Shown here: one piece after another, positions 29,456 to 41,272 of the stretch
Numbering within the stretch: position 1 is the first letter of the stretch
Layout: each line of letters opens with the position of its first letter
DNA from: Armigeres subalbatus
Taxonomy: Eukaryota; Arthropoda; Insecta; Diptera; Culicidae
Direction of reading: 5' to 3'
Length of the DNA: 64,000 nt
Assembly: GCF_024139115.2 (NCBI RefSeq)
Contig: NC_085140.1
Span: forward strand, 23,280,035 to 23,344,034
Position numbers and translations under genes: made by a program
Notes under the pieces: generated by a model
Seen by the model: the letters and a program-made list of their open reading frames with translations, nothing else
Told to the model about the DNA's origin: nothing
Database searches by the model: none

Positions 29456-32400
29456 GTTTAAGAAGTTCACAGAAGACAACATGCTTTTAAATATTTTGTG
29501 TAATATACCGTCCGAATTATCCCAGTGGGTATATTAGAGATGCTCAAAATTTTCTAACGTTGAAAATTGAGTTACGATTTTCGGCACGAATGTATCCGCG
29601 TAAGTTTTTTCAGCGAGTGTATCCTAGTGTCAATAATTGCACTTAAATGTCCTAAATTCATCACATTTATTATTTTGGCGCAGTTTTATCACACTTTATT
29701 TTGAATCCCCCGATACATACCGCATATTCATATAGCATACTGTTCATTTTATTATAGACAAGATTGAAAAAAATATTAAATCTCGAATCGAATGAATATA
29801 ACGTTCTTTGTAAAATTCCAACGACCTTCCCCAAGTGCGTTATTTCCCATTCATCCGTGTCAACAGCAGTCTGCTGCTGCTGCTGCTAGCAGGGGAGTCA
29901 TAAATTCGTTATGAACATCGTGCAAAATTTCCGCTGATAAAATCCCAAAAGGAGATTAAATGCATCGCCTCTCCACACGCACCGCACAACGTGACTTCGA
30001 AGTGAGAAGCTCAAACTTTCGGGTCACTGAGAATCTAACAGGTGAGCGAAATATGACACGCTACGTTGGACTAGGGTTTCCTTTATTACCGACGAAGAAA
30101 GATAATCTTGATTGTTGAACTCTGATGGTTGGTCCCACAGCGAGCTTTTCTTCCGCGATCACTGTCATGGCCTAGCTATCATTCAACGCATAGGAGTCCA
30201 ATGGCATTATGTCAATATTGATGCAATCAGGTTAAATTTGCCCCAACATTTTTATTATGTGACACGTCAATTTATTATAATTGCCAAGTAAAACTTATTA
30301 CCAGAAGGATTCAGTTTATAATTCACGATTTTCTCCTTTCGTTTTCCCATACACTATATTTGTAAGTGGTGACTTTGGACAAGTTTGCGGCCAAGCGTAG
30401 TGCTGCTATTATGTGTCGAAAAAGGGGATAGGGAAATGAAGAAAAAATAACTTCAGCAGTGGGGACGTTGGCAATCTGGGACCGAGGAAATGGGGCTCTA
30501 TCCTTTCACTTCCGGAGTCAGTAGGAGGTTCATTAGAATTTAGGACATGATGGGTTTTGGGGTTTTGCACTCGGTGTAATGAAGGAAGGTGTTGAAGCTA
30601 CGTGTCACTCAATGTCATCTATAATAGTCTGCGATGTTATCTGCGTATGCGTATGTATATGGGATGGAAGAACGTTTTAAAATCCTTCCTCATATTTATT
30701 CATTAGCTAGTTATAAATATTTTCTAGTTATAAACAGGGGAACTGTTCAGTTTACCATCTCACTGGACATATATTCATCTCATCGCAAAACAAAGAAACA
30801 CAGCACCAATCTCGTCGCTTCTTTTTGCTAACACGCGTGCTCACTGGTGAAAAAAATCACAAAAATAAGAAACAAACCAAATTCCTATTCATTGCTTTGT
30901 TTTTGTCGGGATAGAAATAAGAGCTATGGGATGAAGTGCCGAACCGTTTCCCTATATGCTATTAAAATAACTTTTTTGTTCAACAGGTAAGTTTAGGGAA
31001 TAAAATGAAATTGAAGTCTATTGTGAACAATATGCTCCAGTACGAATTATGCGGGAAAGCGAACAAAGTTTTCAATATGCGTTTTTCAGCATAATTTGAT
31101 CACGGCTATCGAAATGAATAACGATGCGCTGTGGAATCAACTCAGAGCAAAACATTCCTTCTAGGCTACCCTAATTTGCATGGTCTTATAATCATATTCT
31201 AAGTCAATCTGGCTCCTCGGCCAGACACTACAAAGCACACGAGTTTATAACATCCAGTCGAGTTATTTACAACGCTCGTTTAATATTTTCGATTAAAATT
31301 GAGAGCACGATACACAAAAAAAAAGTTACTCTGGCTGTGGGAGCGGTTGGATACATAGAGATAGCTGCTTTCAAGTTTCAGCTCTTCACATGTTCGGTCG
31401 TAAAATTCTGAACGAATAGCGTTGGAGTGCTCGGCTCAGATGAGTGTTTACATTTTGATTAGACTATGGAATAGAGATTTTCAACTTCAAAAAGTTTTCA
31501 GTTTTATAAGCCCACATTTATCGATGAAAGAATAAAGCCACAAAGTATAAATGTAACCCCACCATGGTTCGAGTGAATGATGAACAATTATCAATATCAC
31601 TGATATGTGCAATACGTTTTCAACTGTCTTGTAATGTTGTAATAAAGAAGTATTCCATGAAAAGGATCTATCAAAGAGCACGCCAATAAAGAAAATCTAT
31701 CAGATACATCAATGTTCTTACTTCGGTTTTTTTTTTCTGTTGAACAATAGACGTAAACAATATGCGATTCTCCAACTCTTTTCGGTAACATATGTACACC
31801 CGATCTAGTAAATTAATCATCCCACAAAACGGTTACAGAACCCAACTTTGCAAGCCCAAAGTTAGAATAAAAATGGGATAAAAGGTTTTCCTTTTCGAAC
31901 CGCTATGATCAAATAAGCCAGATTAAAACATCAATTTGTTTTCTCGTGAATAACCCTAAAATTATCATAAATTGTTCCTTTTGTATCGCCCCAGCACTGA
32001 TTGGAGACGACCTTAACACGGATTTTTTAACCGTAACAACCACCAACACCATCCGGCTCGACATGGTTTCCCTTTCCCCCGGAGACTCCTTGGGTTGCGA
32101 ACCCTAATTGCGTTCTGAGGACACGCTGGGAAATTTAATACCGGCGACATTAATTTTAATTAAATTCTAATTAATGCCAATTTTCCGCGTTCCATATTTC
32201 CGGACGACGACGTTCATCTCGATAGTCGCGTCGTTTGTTCGTGATGATTCTTACCACGCTCTATTACCTTTACACTCTTCCGTTGTTGTCATTTAGTGTC
32301 GCATAGTGGAGCAAAAGTTCTGGAATTGTGAAATGAAACCCGCACTTGGAATGTTCTTTTTTATTGGGACAACTTGCTAGCATTAATCCAATGTTGAATG

Positions 32401-32640
32401 GAAGAATACTTTTAGAGCTTGTTTAGTGGAATGTATTCACTTGGCATAACACAAATTAGAAAACTTTCATTTATTTCCACCACTTGAGATCACAGTTGTT
32501 ATAATAATACATTTTATGAGCTCGACAGTAAAGCAATCTTCAGTGTGTAGCGATAAATTGAACGTTTAATAAATACGAAGCATTCTACCGAAAAATGCAA
32601 ATATTGGCTCTCTTTTGTCTTTGCGAACTTTTATGCAACA
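29456..32640. other. Low-copy host-like DNA, no gene recognised
   Basis: Contains a (CTG)n microsatellite at about 29,871 and a donor-like CAGGTGAGCG at about 30,038, then more than 2 kb of AT-rich sequence with only short chance frames. A fragment of the TTTAGTGGAATGTATTCACT repeat begins near 32,418. The lack of transposon signatures suggests intron or intergenic sequence. Confidence 0.4.
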
Positions 32641-33408
32641 TTGCATGTGTATCACAAAATAATATGTAAATGTTATGAAACCTTCAAAACAAAAAATCAA
32701 AATTGCATCATTTTACAACTGTACATCTATGTAAGCCATAGGTTAAGTCCGCGTATTTGGTACTCTACCCCAGCGTGCGTTTCTATCATCATCCTTTCGA
32801 ACGTACGTGGGAAATGGTTTGGTCCATCAACGTCAACAGCTCAACAAGCATCTCACCGCGCTTTTCTTTGCCCTTGCGGGAATACACAGTCACTGTTTGC
32901 CTACTCTCGATGGTTGTGGCACCGCGTTCGCCAGAAAGGCAACGAGCAAGCAAAAAGGCAGAGAGCTGTTAATTATGCTGAATTCGAGAGAATCATATCC
33001 AATCCATCCATGGTAGGGAGACGAACGAGAAAAGTGTGGATCTGGTTTGCAAAACACTTGCCGAGACTCATCGGGTCAGCAGTTTTGAATTACATACAAC
33101 CTTTCCTCTTTTCCTGTGGCATTGGAGATGTCTCCACAAGCCGGAAAAGTGAGGCGTTGGTGGAACGACCTTTCTGCAACGGAAAACTGCATATAATGAA
33201 CCGATGTTTTGTAGAAGGCTTTTTCAAAGAAAATTTAGATCAAAGACAATTGACTTCAATAGTGTTCTGGCTAGTTCCGAATGATATTGGCAGCTCGGAC
33301 GAATACAACGCAGTTGTCGAACATTTTGTTCGCGTCTTGGGGAAAGGAGCTAACTTTCAACTCAGTGTTTTAGATGCACTTCCACAGATAACAATTGAAC
33401 GCTTATAA
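32641..33408 (+). CDS. Unrecognised open frame, 255 residues, probably chance
   Basis: This is the longest non-repeat, non-transposon frame in the window. Residues 1-60 are AT-codon-rich (KTKNQNCIILQLYIYVSH); the rest is mixed and includes RRTRKVWIWFAKHLPRLIGS and SIVFWLVPNDIGSSDEYNAV. I see no signal peptide, known domain or conserved motif, nor a convincing promoter or splice context. Any real coding part could begin at a later ATG. Composition does not rule out coding, but I lean to chance. Confidence 0.15.
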   Translation: MHVYHKIICKCYETFKTKNQNCIILQLYIYVSHRLSPRIWYSTPACVSIIILSNVRGKWFGPSTSTAQQASHRAFLCPCGNTQSLFAYSRWLWHRVRQKGNEQAKRQRAVNYAEFERIISNPSMVGRRTRKVWIWFAKHLPRLIGSAVLNYIQPFLFSCGIGDVSTSRKSEALVERPFCNGKLHIMNRCFVEGFFKENLDQRQLTSIVFWLVPNDIGSSDEYNAVVEHFVRVLGKGANFQLSVLDALPQITIERL

Positions 33409-34149
33409 TTAGGCTCTTCGAGCTCTCGTTGATTGAAATAACAATGAGGAATAACGCCTGTCAGTTGAAAGCTCATTGCCCCAGGTACAATGCACCATGC
33501 GTCCGCTTCTCGCAGTAAATGATTTGGCAAAGTAACTCTCGCTGGAAGTTGTCAGAATGCAGAGAAAAGGTTCATGTGTTTCAGTAGGTAACAACAGTTC
33601 GGAAAATAAATTATTCCTTGAGTGTAAAGGTCAGATGTGTGTCTGTAGGTTCTGTAGGTTCCGTGAAATTGGATTTTCAATTCTTCTTTGCATCCCACTC
33701 CACATTCACACAATCGGAACACAAATTCTGTGTGAATAGTAGCATTTTTCTTCCAGAAAAGAACGCCACTGTGATGACCATCTAGATTTTGGCAAATAAT
33801 ATGACAACCGTGGAAGTTGATTCATCTTAAGAATAAATGCAAAATAAATGAAATCGTAGATTTCGAGGATATCAACCCTTGCTTGGAAGAATGTTTTTGC
33901 CTTTCTCGTATATTTTCTGGAAGTGCAAATAACATTCTTTCATTCATTGATAATCTTTGTCGGATGTTTCTAGGAAACATTGGTTTTAGGCTATGACAGG
34001 AGCTGTAAAATGGATCCAAAGGAGCAGTGGAAACGGGTTGCTTCTGTATTTCAACTTTATTTGGTAGGCTCAGGCGTGTGTAACACTTGATGGAGCAGCA
34101 AATTAGGATAATGATATTAAAATAGATATCATCAGGCACTAAAGGTCGA
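33409..34149. other. Spacer, nothing recognised
   Basis: AT-rich with short frames only. Confidence 0.4.
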
Positions 34150-35105
34150 AAAGAACTTCCTTCTTCTTGCTCTCTTTCCTTCCTTATTAATTCTTCCTCC
34201 TTTCTTCTTTTTTTGTTCTTCCTCCTATATTCTTTCTTCTTCTTTCTTCTTTCTTCCTCTTTTCTTCTTCCTTCTCTTTTCTTCTTCCTTTATCCTTCAT
34301 TCTTCCTTCTTCTTTCTCCCTTCCTACTTCTTTCTTATTTCCTTTTCCTTCTTCGTCCATTCTCTTTCCTTCTTCTTCCTTTCTCTTTCCTTATTCTTCC
34401 TTTCTCTTTCCTTCTTCTTCCTTTCTCTTCCCTTCTTCCTTCATTCTTGTTCCTTCTTTCTGTTTTTCCTTCTTTTCATTTCTTTTCTCTTCCTTCTTCT
34501 TTCTCCTGTCCTCCATCTACCTTCTTTCTTCCTTCTCTATATTTTCTTCTTCCTTCTTCTTTCTTACTTTTTTGTACCTTCCTTATTCTTTATTTTATTT
34601 CCTTTCTCCTTCTCTCTTCTTCCTTCTTTCTTCTTGTCTTTTCCTTTCTTTTTGATTTCTTCATTCTTTTTTCTTGCCTTTTCTTCTTTACTTTTTATTT
34701 TTCTGTCTTCCTTTTTCCTTCTTCCTAATTTCTCCTTCCGTCTATTTTTCTTCAGTCCTTATTCTTCCTTCTTCCTCCCTTCTTCTTTCTCCCTTCCTAC
34801 TTCTTCCTTCTTTCTTTTTCCTTCATCCTCCTTTGTCCTTCCTACTTCCTTAATTCTAGTTCCTTCTTTTTTATTTCTCTTTATTCTTTTTTTCACTTCA
34901 TTTTTCTTTCTTCTGCTTCATTCTTTCTCATGTCTTCCATCTCCTTTCTTTTTTCTTCCTTCATTCTTATTCCTCTTTTCTTTCTTCCTTCTACATTATT
35001 CTTTCTTTTTTCATCCTTCTTGCCTTATTCCTTGCATCTTCCTTTTTCCTTTTTCATCCATGTTTCTTCTTCTTCCTTCTTCTTTACTTTACTTTACTTT
35101 TTACA
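34150..35105 (+). repeat. Polypyrimidine tract of about 950 bp
   Basis: Almost pure T and C on the plus strand, with units such as TTCTTCC, TTCTTTC and CCTTCTTCC; purines are rare and scattered. Frames reading FFLLSSSFLLPS are artefacts. The matching purine strand could form triplex DNA. Confidence 0.9.
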
Positions 35106-35774
35106 ACGATCCATAAAACTGACCAAAGAAGGGAAAAAATCAGAGCGTAGGACTTTCACAAAAAACTATTCGAAGCGGAGGATTTCCGCAATAAATTGAT
35201 CAGAACGTCAGTTAAACGATGCCAAATTCAGACCGCATTTAAAAATAAAACAAAAAACTTCGGAGCAAGCGTGGCTCACTCTGAGAGCGACCGCTTTCGT
35301 ATTCCTGCTAAACAGGACTTGGTCGGTTGGATGAGGATACGATGTTAGCGAAGTTGGGAAGGAAACGCAGCCATGGGGACTGTGGGGAGCGTGGGGACCT
35401 ACATCCCTAGGAAGACCGAGGAGGCTCGCACACCTCCATGGGTGGGATTTATTTCCGGGTTGGGGTGCCCGGAAAGTCAAGCTGGATCTAGACCTGGTGG
35501 TACAGTCCTCCTTATTTGAGGAAGCAGATGAGGACAGATAGGCAGATGGTGGTATCGGTCTATCTGTCCTCATCTGCTTCCTCAAAGATGGAGGATTGTA
35601 CCACGCTTAAAGAAACCTACACTGCAAAAAAATCCACTCATTATTAGTGGCAAAAATCTATTAATTTAACTTATGATGAAACTTTAATCAAATAATATTT
35701 ATGTGTGGTCTCAAATATGCAGTTATTCAACTTATGTGTGGTTTCATATTGAATATATTTTACAACCAGTAAGT
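35106..35774. other. Spacer with a hairpin
   Basis: Holds the inverted repeat at 35,500-35,603 and AT-rich DNA. The minus-strand 125-residue frame at 35,208-35,585 overlaps the hairpin and has no known motif. Confidence 0.4.
35500..35603. repeat. Foldback hairpin of about 100 bp
   Basis: GTACAGTCCTCC and TTTGAGGAAGCAGATGAGGA plus CAGATAG pair with CTATCTG, TCCTCATCTGCTTCCTCAAA and GGAGGATTGTAC. The arms are about 42 bp with few mismatches and the loop is about 18 bases. It is probably a MITE core or part of one. Confidence 0.65.
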
Positions 35775-36241
35775 CTGTCACCAAATGAGTTCGTGGGAAG
35801 TTATCTAGCCGGTTTCGTTGACGGCCACTCGACAACGGACCAGATCTTTACTGTCAAATGCTTCCTTCCTTCCTTCAAAAATGCCGTAAATACCATTGGG
35901 ACCTGTTCAACGATTCCAAGCCGACATACGACAGTATAGACCGTAGAGCTATGGAAAATTATAGACGAGAACAACTTCCCTGAGAAACATACCAGACCAG
36001 ACTGATCAAAGCAACGATAAATAGTATGCAAAATTGTGTGAAGATTTAGGGCGAACACCCCAGTTCGATGATGATGAACTTTCGTGCCTCTTGTTCAACA
36101 TTGCGCTAGAAGGTGTCATGCAGAGAACCGGATGTAACAGCCGAAGTACGATTTTCAAAATATCAAGACAATTTATTCTGTTTAGCGGATGTCATGGACA
36201 TTGTCGGTGGTAAAGGTGGCAAAGGTGGCAGAACTGTACAC
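35775..36241 (+). pseudogene. RTE-clade reverse transcriptase (copy B, part 1)
   Basis: FVGSYLAGFVDGHSTTDQIF is the RTE polymerase motif that normally reads AGFREGRSTTDQ. Shifted frames continue through the palm region, and the catalytic pair region is present as ADVMDIVG, where FADD would be expected, so the second Asp is lost. The frame is cut at 36,241 by hAT copy B and resumes at 40,277. Counting the 8-bp duplication once restores AELYTRLKREATKVG. Confidence 0.8.
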
Positions 36242-37069
36242 TAGAGTGGCCCAAGCTTATATGGAAAAAGTGAAAAGTCTGGAATTTCAAACCTTGCACC
36301 CTTAAATGACAGTTTGGGGGTCCCAGAAGCTCCCCTGAAAATTTCAGCTCATTCGGTCCAGTGGTAGGCGTGCGCAAATGGCTCAAAGTTTGTATGAGAA
36401 AAGTGATCAAAATGTATGGGGAAACGCAACCGTTTTAGTTTTTTGCTTCTAGGTGGCACTGTAGTCGACGGATTCCTGTTGTGGACAAAATGTAGAACCT
36501 TTTTTATATAAGGAAGCGACTGGTGAAGACCGGATGTAAATCCCTTTGAAATTGGCCAAGTTATAAGCATCCAAAATCGAGGGTGTCGAGCGTGTCCTCC
36601 AGGGGTGTTTAAAATGAGAGCAACGTACCACCGACCATTGCGGCGGCGATGCAGGCGTATTCGGTGCCGTGCGAAATTAAATGCATGATTGTTACGCAAT
36701 CTCACGAATTTTTATCCGATTGGTAAATACTTTCCGTGCTCTGTACAGTAGTGTAGCTAGAGAGGAAGGGGGTGACTTACCACTGAAGCCAACGAGCTGA
36801 AGTTTTTAAGGGTCGACGAAATTCATGAAATATTTGTAACGAGTTGTTTTCGGACATCGTGATGCCCGTTGCATCAATTTTAGAACGATATGATATAATC
36901 GTTACAGACAGAGGGACAGAAGGACAGAAAGACAGAGAGACCTGGGATATTATATAAGTTATATATTTTTCAAACAACAGTTTTAATGTTTATAGCATAA
37001 TTTATCAACTCTATAAAACTACAAAGTTATCAGCAAACAACCCTTATACCTATATTAATTATTTATTTC

Positions 37070-39600
37070 AACTGCTAGGCCTTCCTTTATAACAGAGCGA
37101 GTGCAACCTGGAAAATTTTGCCAATGCTGTTGAACAACTTTTAGAAGTTATTGAAGCTATTCTTCATTCCACAAAAATCTTGAACTAGTTTAACTCCTCT
37201 TTCAGTACAGTCATTCACTACCAAAAATGAATTAATTTTATTTCTACTTTCAACAAATTCTTCCAATTCATCCCATATACTAGGATCTTCTTTGAAAAAA
37301 TTTGCAGATATTCCATAAATTTCAAAAAAACTCATCGTATTTTGAGAAACAAAATCCGAAAGCGTACAAGAAGTCAACTTATCGATCGTAGATACTTTCA
37401 ATTTTATTTTTCTTACTTCATGACCTTTACAAGATTTTAACCTTCCGGGACTCGCACCGTTGTAAAAAGTACAACAGCTTCGGAAAAAGCTCGCTTGTCG
37501 TTCACAAGAGAAGCGGAGCTGCGTGAGTGATCCAGGATCATGCGAGTTCCGGAAGGTTAAATTGTGTGCCATTTCTTTTCTCTCATCAGTAGATATTTCT
37601 GGGTCGAAAAAAGCCAGAGTGAGTAGTTCTTCACTCAAGTACCATAGATGATTTGCAAATCTTGAAGCCGCACCCATATACACATTTCTTGATTGATCAG
37701 GGGAAGCATCTCGTAAAGTTATCAATTTTTTGCCAGGTTTAGATCATTTCGTGCTGCTGATGAGGGTAAAGAAGCTTTAAACCAAGACCAAATGTAAACT
37801 CGTTAAATAAAAACACACATTACTGGAATTTTTCGCCGTTCATCATCGGTCATGTCAAATTGGCCTCTAAACAGCCATATTTTAAGACAATATATTGCTT
37901 TCGCCAATCATCTGGCATTGCTATGTGCTCCTGGTGGCGAAAATTTAATTCTTTTCACATCAAGAAATGATAAAGATAAATTTAGCAACTCTTTATAGTC
38001 TTGTCGTTGCAGTTGAATATTGAGTTTGATTTTCAAAAATTCAGTCAAATGTTGTGTTTCATCACCAAGGATCTCAATAATGTTTTCGTCTACCATATTT
38101 TCATCAAAGGAATGATCCATAGTAGGCCATGCCGATTTAAATTTTATAAAAATACTTGAAGAAGGGCCTTTTGAAGGAAATAGTTTTTCCCAAGCTGCTG
38201 TCATCAAAACTTCGGCAATATGATGCCTACACGCCAGCCATAAAAGATCTCTGCCAATCCCCTTCTCGATTAGGGTACAAGTGTCTTTTCTGATTCCTGT
38301 ATTTGCTGCTGTTGTATCAAATCCCATTGCACAGATGCGATCGCTTAGTTCCCATGCATTCATCAATTTGCAAACTTCGTTTGCCTGTCTTTCACCAGTT
38401 CCAGAAGACAATTTTGGGACTCCAAGCAGCTGAACATTTGCTCCAGAAGATACCAAAACTGGCAATCTTTATACTTTGTCAGCACCTGAAAAAAAAATCA
38501 GATGGATTATTTAAAAAAAAAAAAGTTAAAAATATGTTACAAATAGCCTCCTAAAAAAAATATATATATTACCAAATGCAATCTAAAATTGTAGGAAAGA
38601 TATTTTAAATAACAAAAAAAAACTATCGATTACTTCAAATCATGCTTAGTTAGAAGATATCCAAAAATCATAACACAGAATAACACATTTCAATTTTATT
38701 AAAAATACTCAAATATATTACCTGTGAGATCTTGAAGCAGCTGTTAAGGAGAACTTACCTAAGTTTGGTCCAGCACTTGTTAAAACCGCAGAAATAACAT
38801 ACATTGCATTTCGGTCGCTTAGTCCAATACGGTCTAGGGTGGCAGCTAGTATAGGAGTCATTATTTTTGATTTACTTCGCTCGGAAAACGCTCTACTAGT
38901 GGAGGGTTTCTCATCTGGAGGAAAGACATAAAAATATTGACATATAGTAGAAGTTACCATCTTATTTGATGATATTTTTACCTCCTCCATCAATAGTAAA
39001 AACGCTGATAGCTGATTGAGATTCCAAGGAAGGCTCTGGTTCCGTTGTTGGTTCTTCTTCGATTTTGCCTGTTTTAACTCTCGCAAAGGCAGATCCAGGC
39101 CTTCCAACTTTCCTTTGCAGAATAAGGAACTGTTTATCCTTATCGTTTTAAATCAAATTTAATGCATTTCGTCGAGCAATGTCAAACAATCGATCCAAAT
39201 TATTAATGAAACTAGACTCTTGCTCTTTCTGTTTATCTCCCGCGTGAGAAGATTTTTTGATAATTGCTCGCATTTTGTTAAATAATCTTAGGAGCTTAAC
39301 AACAGCATTGTAGTGTTGCATTAGAGGAATTCTATATTTCTCCAGTTACTACAGTTTTAGCAGCTGGTTTTATACTCACGTGTTGATTTTTCATTATAAA
39401 ACGTATCCGACTAAGCACATCACTGTTTGATGGCAACTTTACACCTTTAAAACATTCAATTGGGACAACAAATTCCATATTTAATTCTTCCTTAGATTTT
39501 GAATCCATTTTATGTATTCCACTTGCACGATCAAATATCACTTCACAAATGCAAGAAGCACATTTTTCTTGCAGGACCAGTGGTTTTGGAGATACAACGA
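37070..39600 (-). pseudogene. hAT-like transposase remnant (copy B)
   Basis: Readable blocks match copy A: EVIFDRASGIHKMDSKSKEE (39,540), LLRLFNKMRAIIKKSSHAGD, an exon with RIGLSDRNAMYVISAVLTSA and donor GTAAGTTC (about 38,757), and the block with GFDTTAANTGIRKDTCTLIE and LLWLACRHHIAEVL (38,465-37,908), then RNVYMGAASRFANHLWYLSE and FLVVNDCTERGVKLVQDFCG. Exon 3 of copy A is missing, exon 4 begins with a stop (GTATAA where A has GTAGAA) and a MITE splits the last block. It cannot make transposase. Confidence 0.75.
37441..37556. mobile_element. piggyBac-type MITE, 116 bp with TTAA duplication
   Basis: The ends CCTTCCGGGACTCGCA and TGCGAGTTCCGGAAGG are inverted and TTAA flanks both sides (37,437-37,440 and 37,557-37,560). 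Copy A has the empty site GATTTTAAATTATG. A TTAA target is the mark of piggyBac-type insertion. There is no coding capacity. Confidence 0.9.
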
Positions 39601-40276
39601 TTTGAAGAGTGAATAATTAGTTACGTTATATCGAGGTATACCTGCAATTTTGAGTAAATTTTTTTAGCGTGTTAGCTCGAAGATAAAACGACGCCAGAAA
39701 ATTGCGAGATTAAACATCGAACAATATCCCGGATGTGTTTTTATCTTTAAAAAAAGATCCCCGCCTTGCCCCCCCTCCCCCCTCATTTACCCCCTTCCTC
39801 TCTAGCTACACTACTGTACAGAGTACGGAAAGTATTTACCAATCGGATAAAAATTCGCGAGATTGCGTGATAATCATGCATTTAATTTCGCACAGCACCG
39901 AATACGCCTGCATCGCCGCCGCAATGGTCGGTGGTACGTTGCTCTCTTTAGATGCTTATAACTTGGCCAATTTCAAAAGAATTTACATCCGGTCTTCACC
40001 AGTCGCTTCCTTATATAAAAAAGGTTCTATATTTTGTCCACAACAGGAATCCGTCGACTACAGCGCCACCTAGAAGCAAAAAACTGAAACGGTTGCGTTT
40101 CCCCATACATTTTGATCAATTTTCTCATACAAACTTTGAGCCATTTGCGCACGCCAACCACTGGACCGCATGAGCTGAAATTTTCAGGGGAGCTTCTGGG
40201 ACCCCCAAACTGTCATTTAAGGGTGCAAGGTTTGAAATTCAGGATTTCATGCATTTTGGGCCAGTCTACTGTACAC

Positions 40277-40342
40277 TCGCCTGAAACGTGAGGCAACAAA
40301 AGTTGGACTGGTGGTAAATGCGTCAATGACGAAGTACATGAT
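40277..40342 (+). pseudogene. RTE copy B, part 2
   Basis: RLKREATKVGLVVNASMTKY follows the hAT insertion. The SINE interrupts after ATGAT; across it the frame reads KYMIVGE. Confidence 0.8.
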
Positions 40343-40632
40343 CTTCTTCTTCTTCTTCTTATTGGCATTACATCCCCACACTGGGACAGAGCCGCCTCGC
40401 AGCTTAGTGTTCATTAAGCACTTCCACAGTTATTAACTGCGAGGTTTCTAAACCAGGTTACCATTTTTGCATTTGTATATCATGAGGCTAACACGATGAT
40501 ACTTTTATGCCCAGGGAAGTCGAAACAATTTCCAATCCGAAAATTGCCTAGACCGGCACCGGGAATTGAACCCAGCCACCCTCAGCATGGTCTTGCTTTG
40601 TAGCCGCGCGTCTTACCGCACGGCTAAGGAGG
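40343..40632 (-). mobile_element. Complete Feilai-like SINE with 9-bp target duplication
   Basis: GTACATGAT flanks it at 40,334-40,342 and 40,633-40,641. On the minus strand it begins CCTCCTTAGCCGTGCGGTAAG (A box) with GGTTCAATTCCCGGTG (B box) about 50 bases later, then a body with ATGCCCAGGGAAGTC in inverse and a (GAA)n tail. It is transcribed by Pol III from the internal boxes in this family type. I recall this sequence as very abundant in Aedes, and it is close to the family named Feilai. Confidence 0.85.
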
Positions 40633-40641
40633 GTACATGAT

Positions 40642-41272
40642 AGTGGGCGAAACCAAGAGCGACAGGGCCCTCCTGGAAAGCAGTGGTACCATAGACAAGG
40701 GCACATTCAAGATGAATTCATCTACCTTGGTTCCTTGCTAACGGCTGATAATAATGTTAGCCATGAAATACGAAGGCGCATCATCTAATGAAGTCGGGCC
40801 TTCCAGAAGAAGCAGCGGTCAAAAAAGATTAACACCTGCACCAAATGTGTCACGAACAAAACTACAAAGCTCGAGGAAGACTTGCAAACACTCGGAGTAT
40901 TCGAGAGATGGGTGCTTAAGACCATCTTTGTGCAAGAAGAGAGTGTGTGGCGGCGAAGGATGAACCACGAGCTCGCCCAGCTCTATGACAAACCCAGTAT
41001 CCAGAAAGTGACTAAAGCCAGAAGGGTACGATGGGCAAGGCATGTTGCAAGAATGCTGGACAGCAGCCCTGCAAAGATGGTGTTCGCTTCCGATCCTGCA
41101 TGCTCAAGAAGGCGTAAAGCGCAGCGAACGAGATGGGCGGAGCAGGTAAAGAATAACTTTGCGAGCGTGGAGCGCAATCGAGGATGGAGAGATTTGGCCT
41201 CGAACCGTGTATTGTGGCGTCAAATTGTTGATAGGACTATTATTTCTTCACCACCACATCTAGGTCGTTGAG
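40642..41272 (+). pseudogene. RTE copy B, part 3 (thumb and C-terminal domain)
   Basis: Frames in order: VGETKSDRALLESSG, then FIYLGSL-type sequence, and from 40,882 LGVFERWVLKTIFVQEESVW, RRRMNHELAQLYDKPSIQK, RWARHVARMLDSSPAKMVFA and RTRWAEQVKNNFASVERNRG. These are the RTE polymerase thumb and C-terminal domain. A few frameshifts occur before 40,882; after that the frame is open to the end at 41,271. Confidence 0.8.

Larger units (their letters stand above)
36242..40268 (-). mobile_element. hAT-type DNA transposon, copy B (4,027 bp, 8-bp target duplication)
   Basis: The element starts TAGAGTGGCCCA and ends TGGGCCAGTCTA, flanked by CTGTACAC at 36,234-36,241 and 40,269-40,276. An 8-bp duplication and a TAGNG terminus are hAT hallmarks. 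The inverted repeats are about 0.5 kb (to roughly 36,775 and from about 39,790); the right one lacks about 45 bp. Compared with copy A it has lost about 230 bp (exon 3 and nearby) and about 390 bp (26,421-26,808 in A), so it is an internally deleted form. It interrupts an RTE frame, which fixes the junction exactly. Confidence 0.9.

Noticed and set aside
34213..35116. Hydrophobic open frames rich in F, L and S (160-171 residues)
   Set aside because: Artefacts of the polypyrimidine tract; not membrane proteins.
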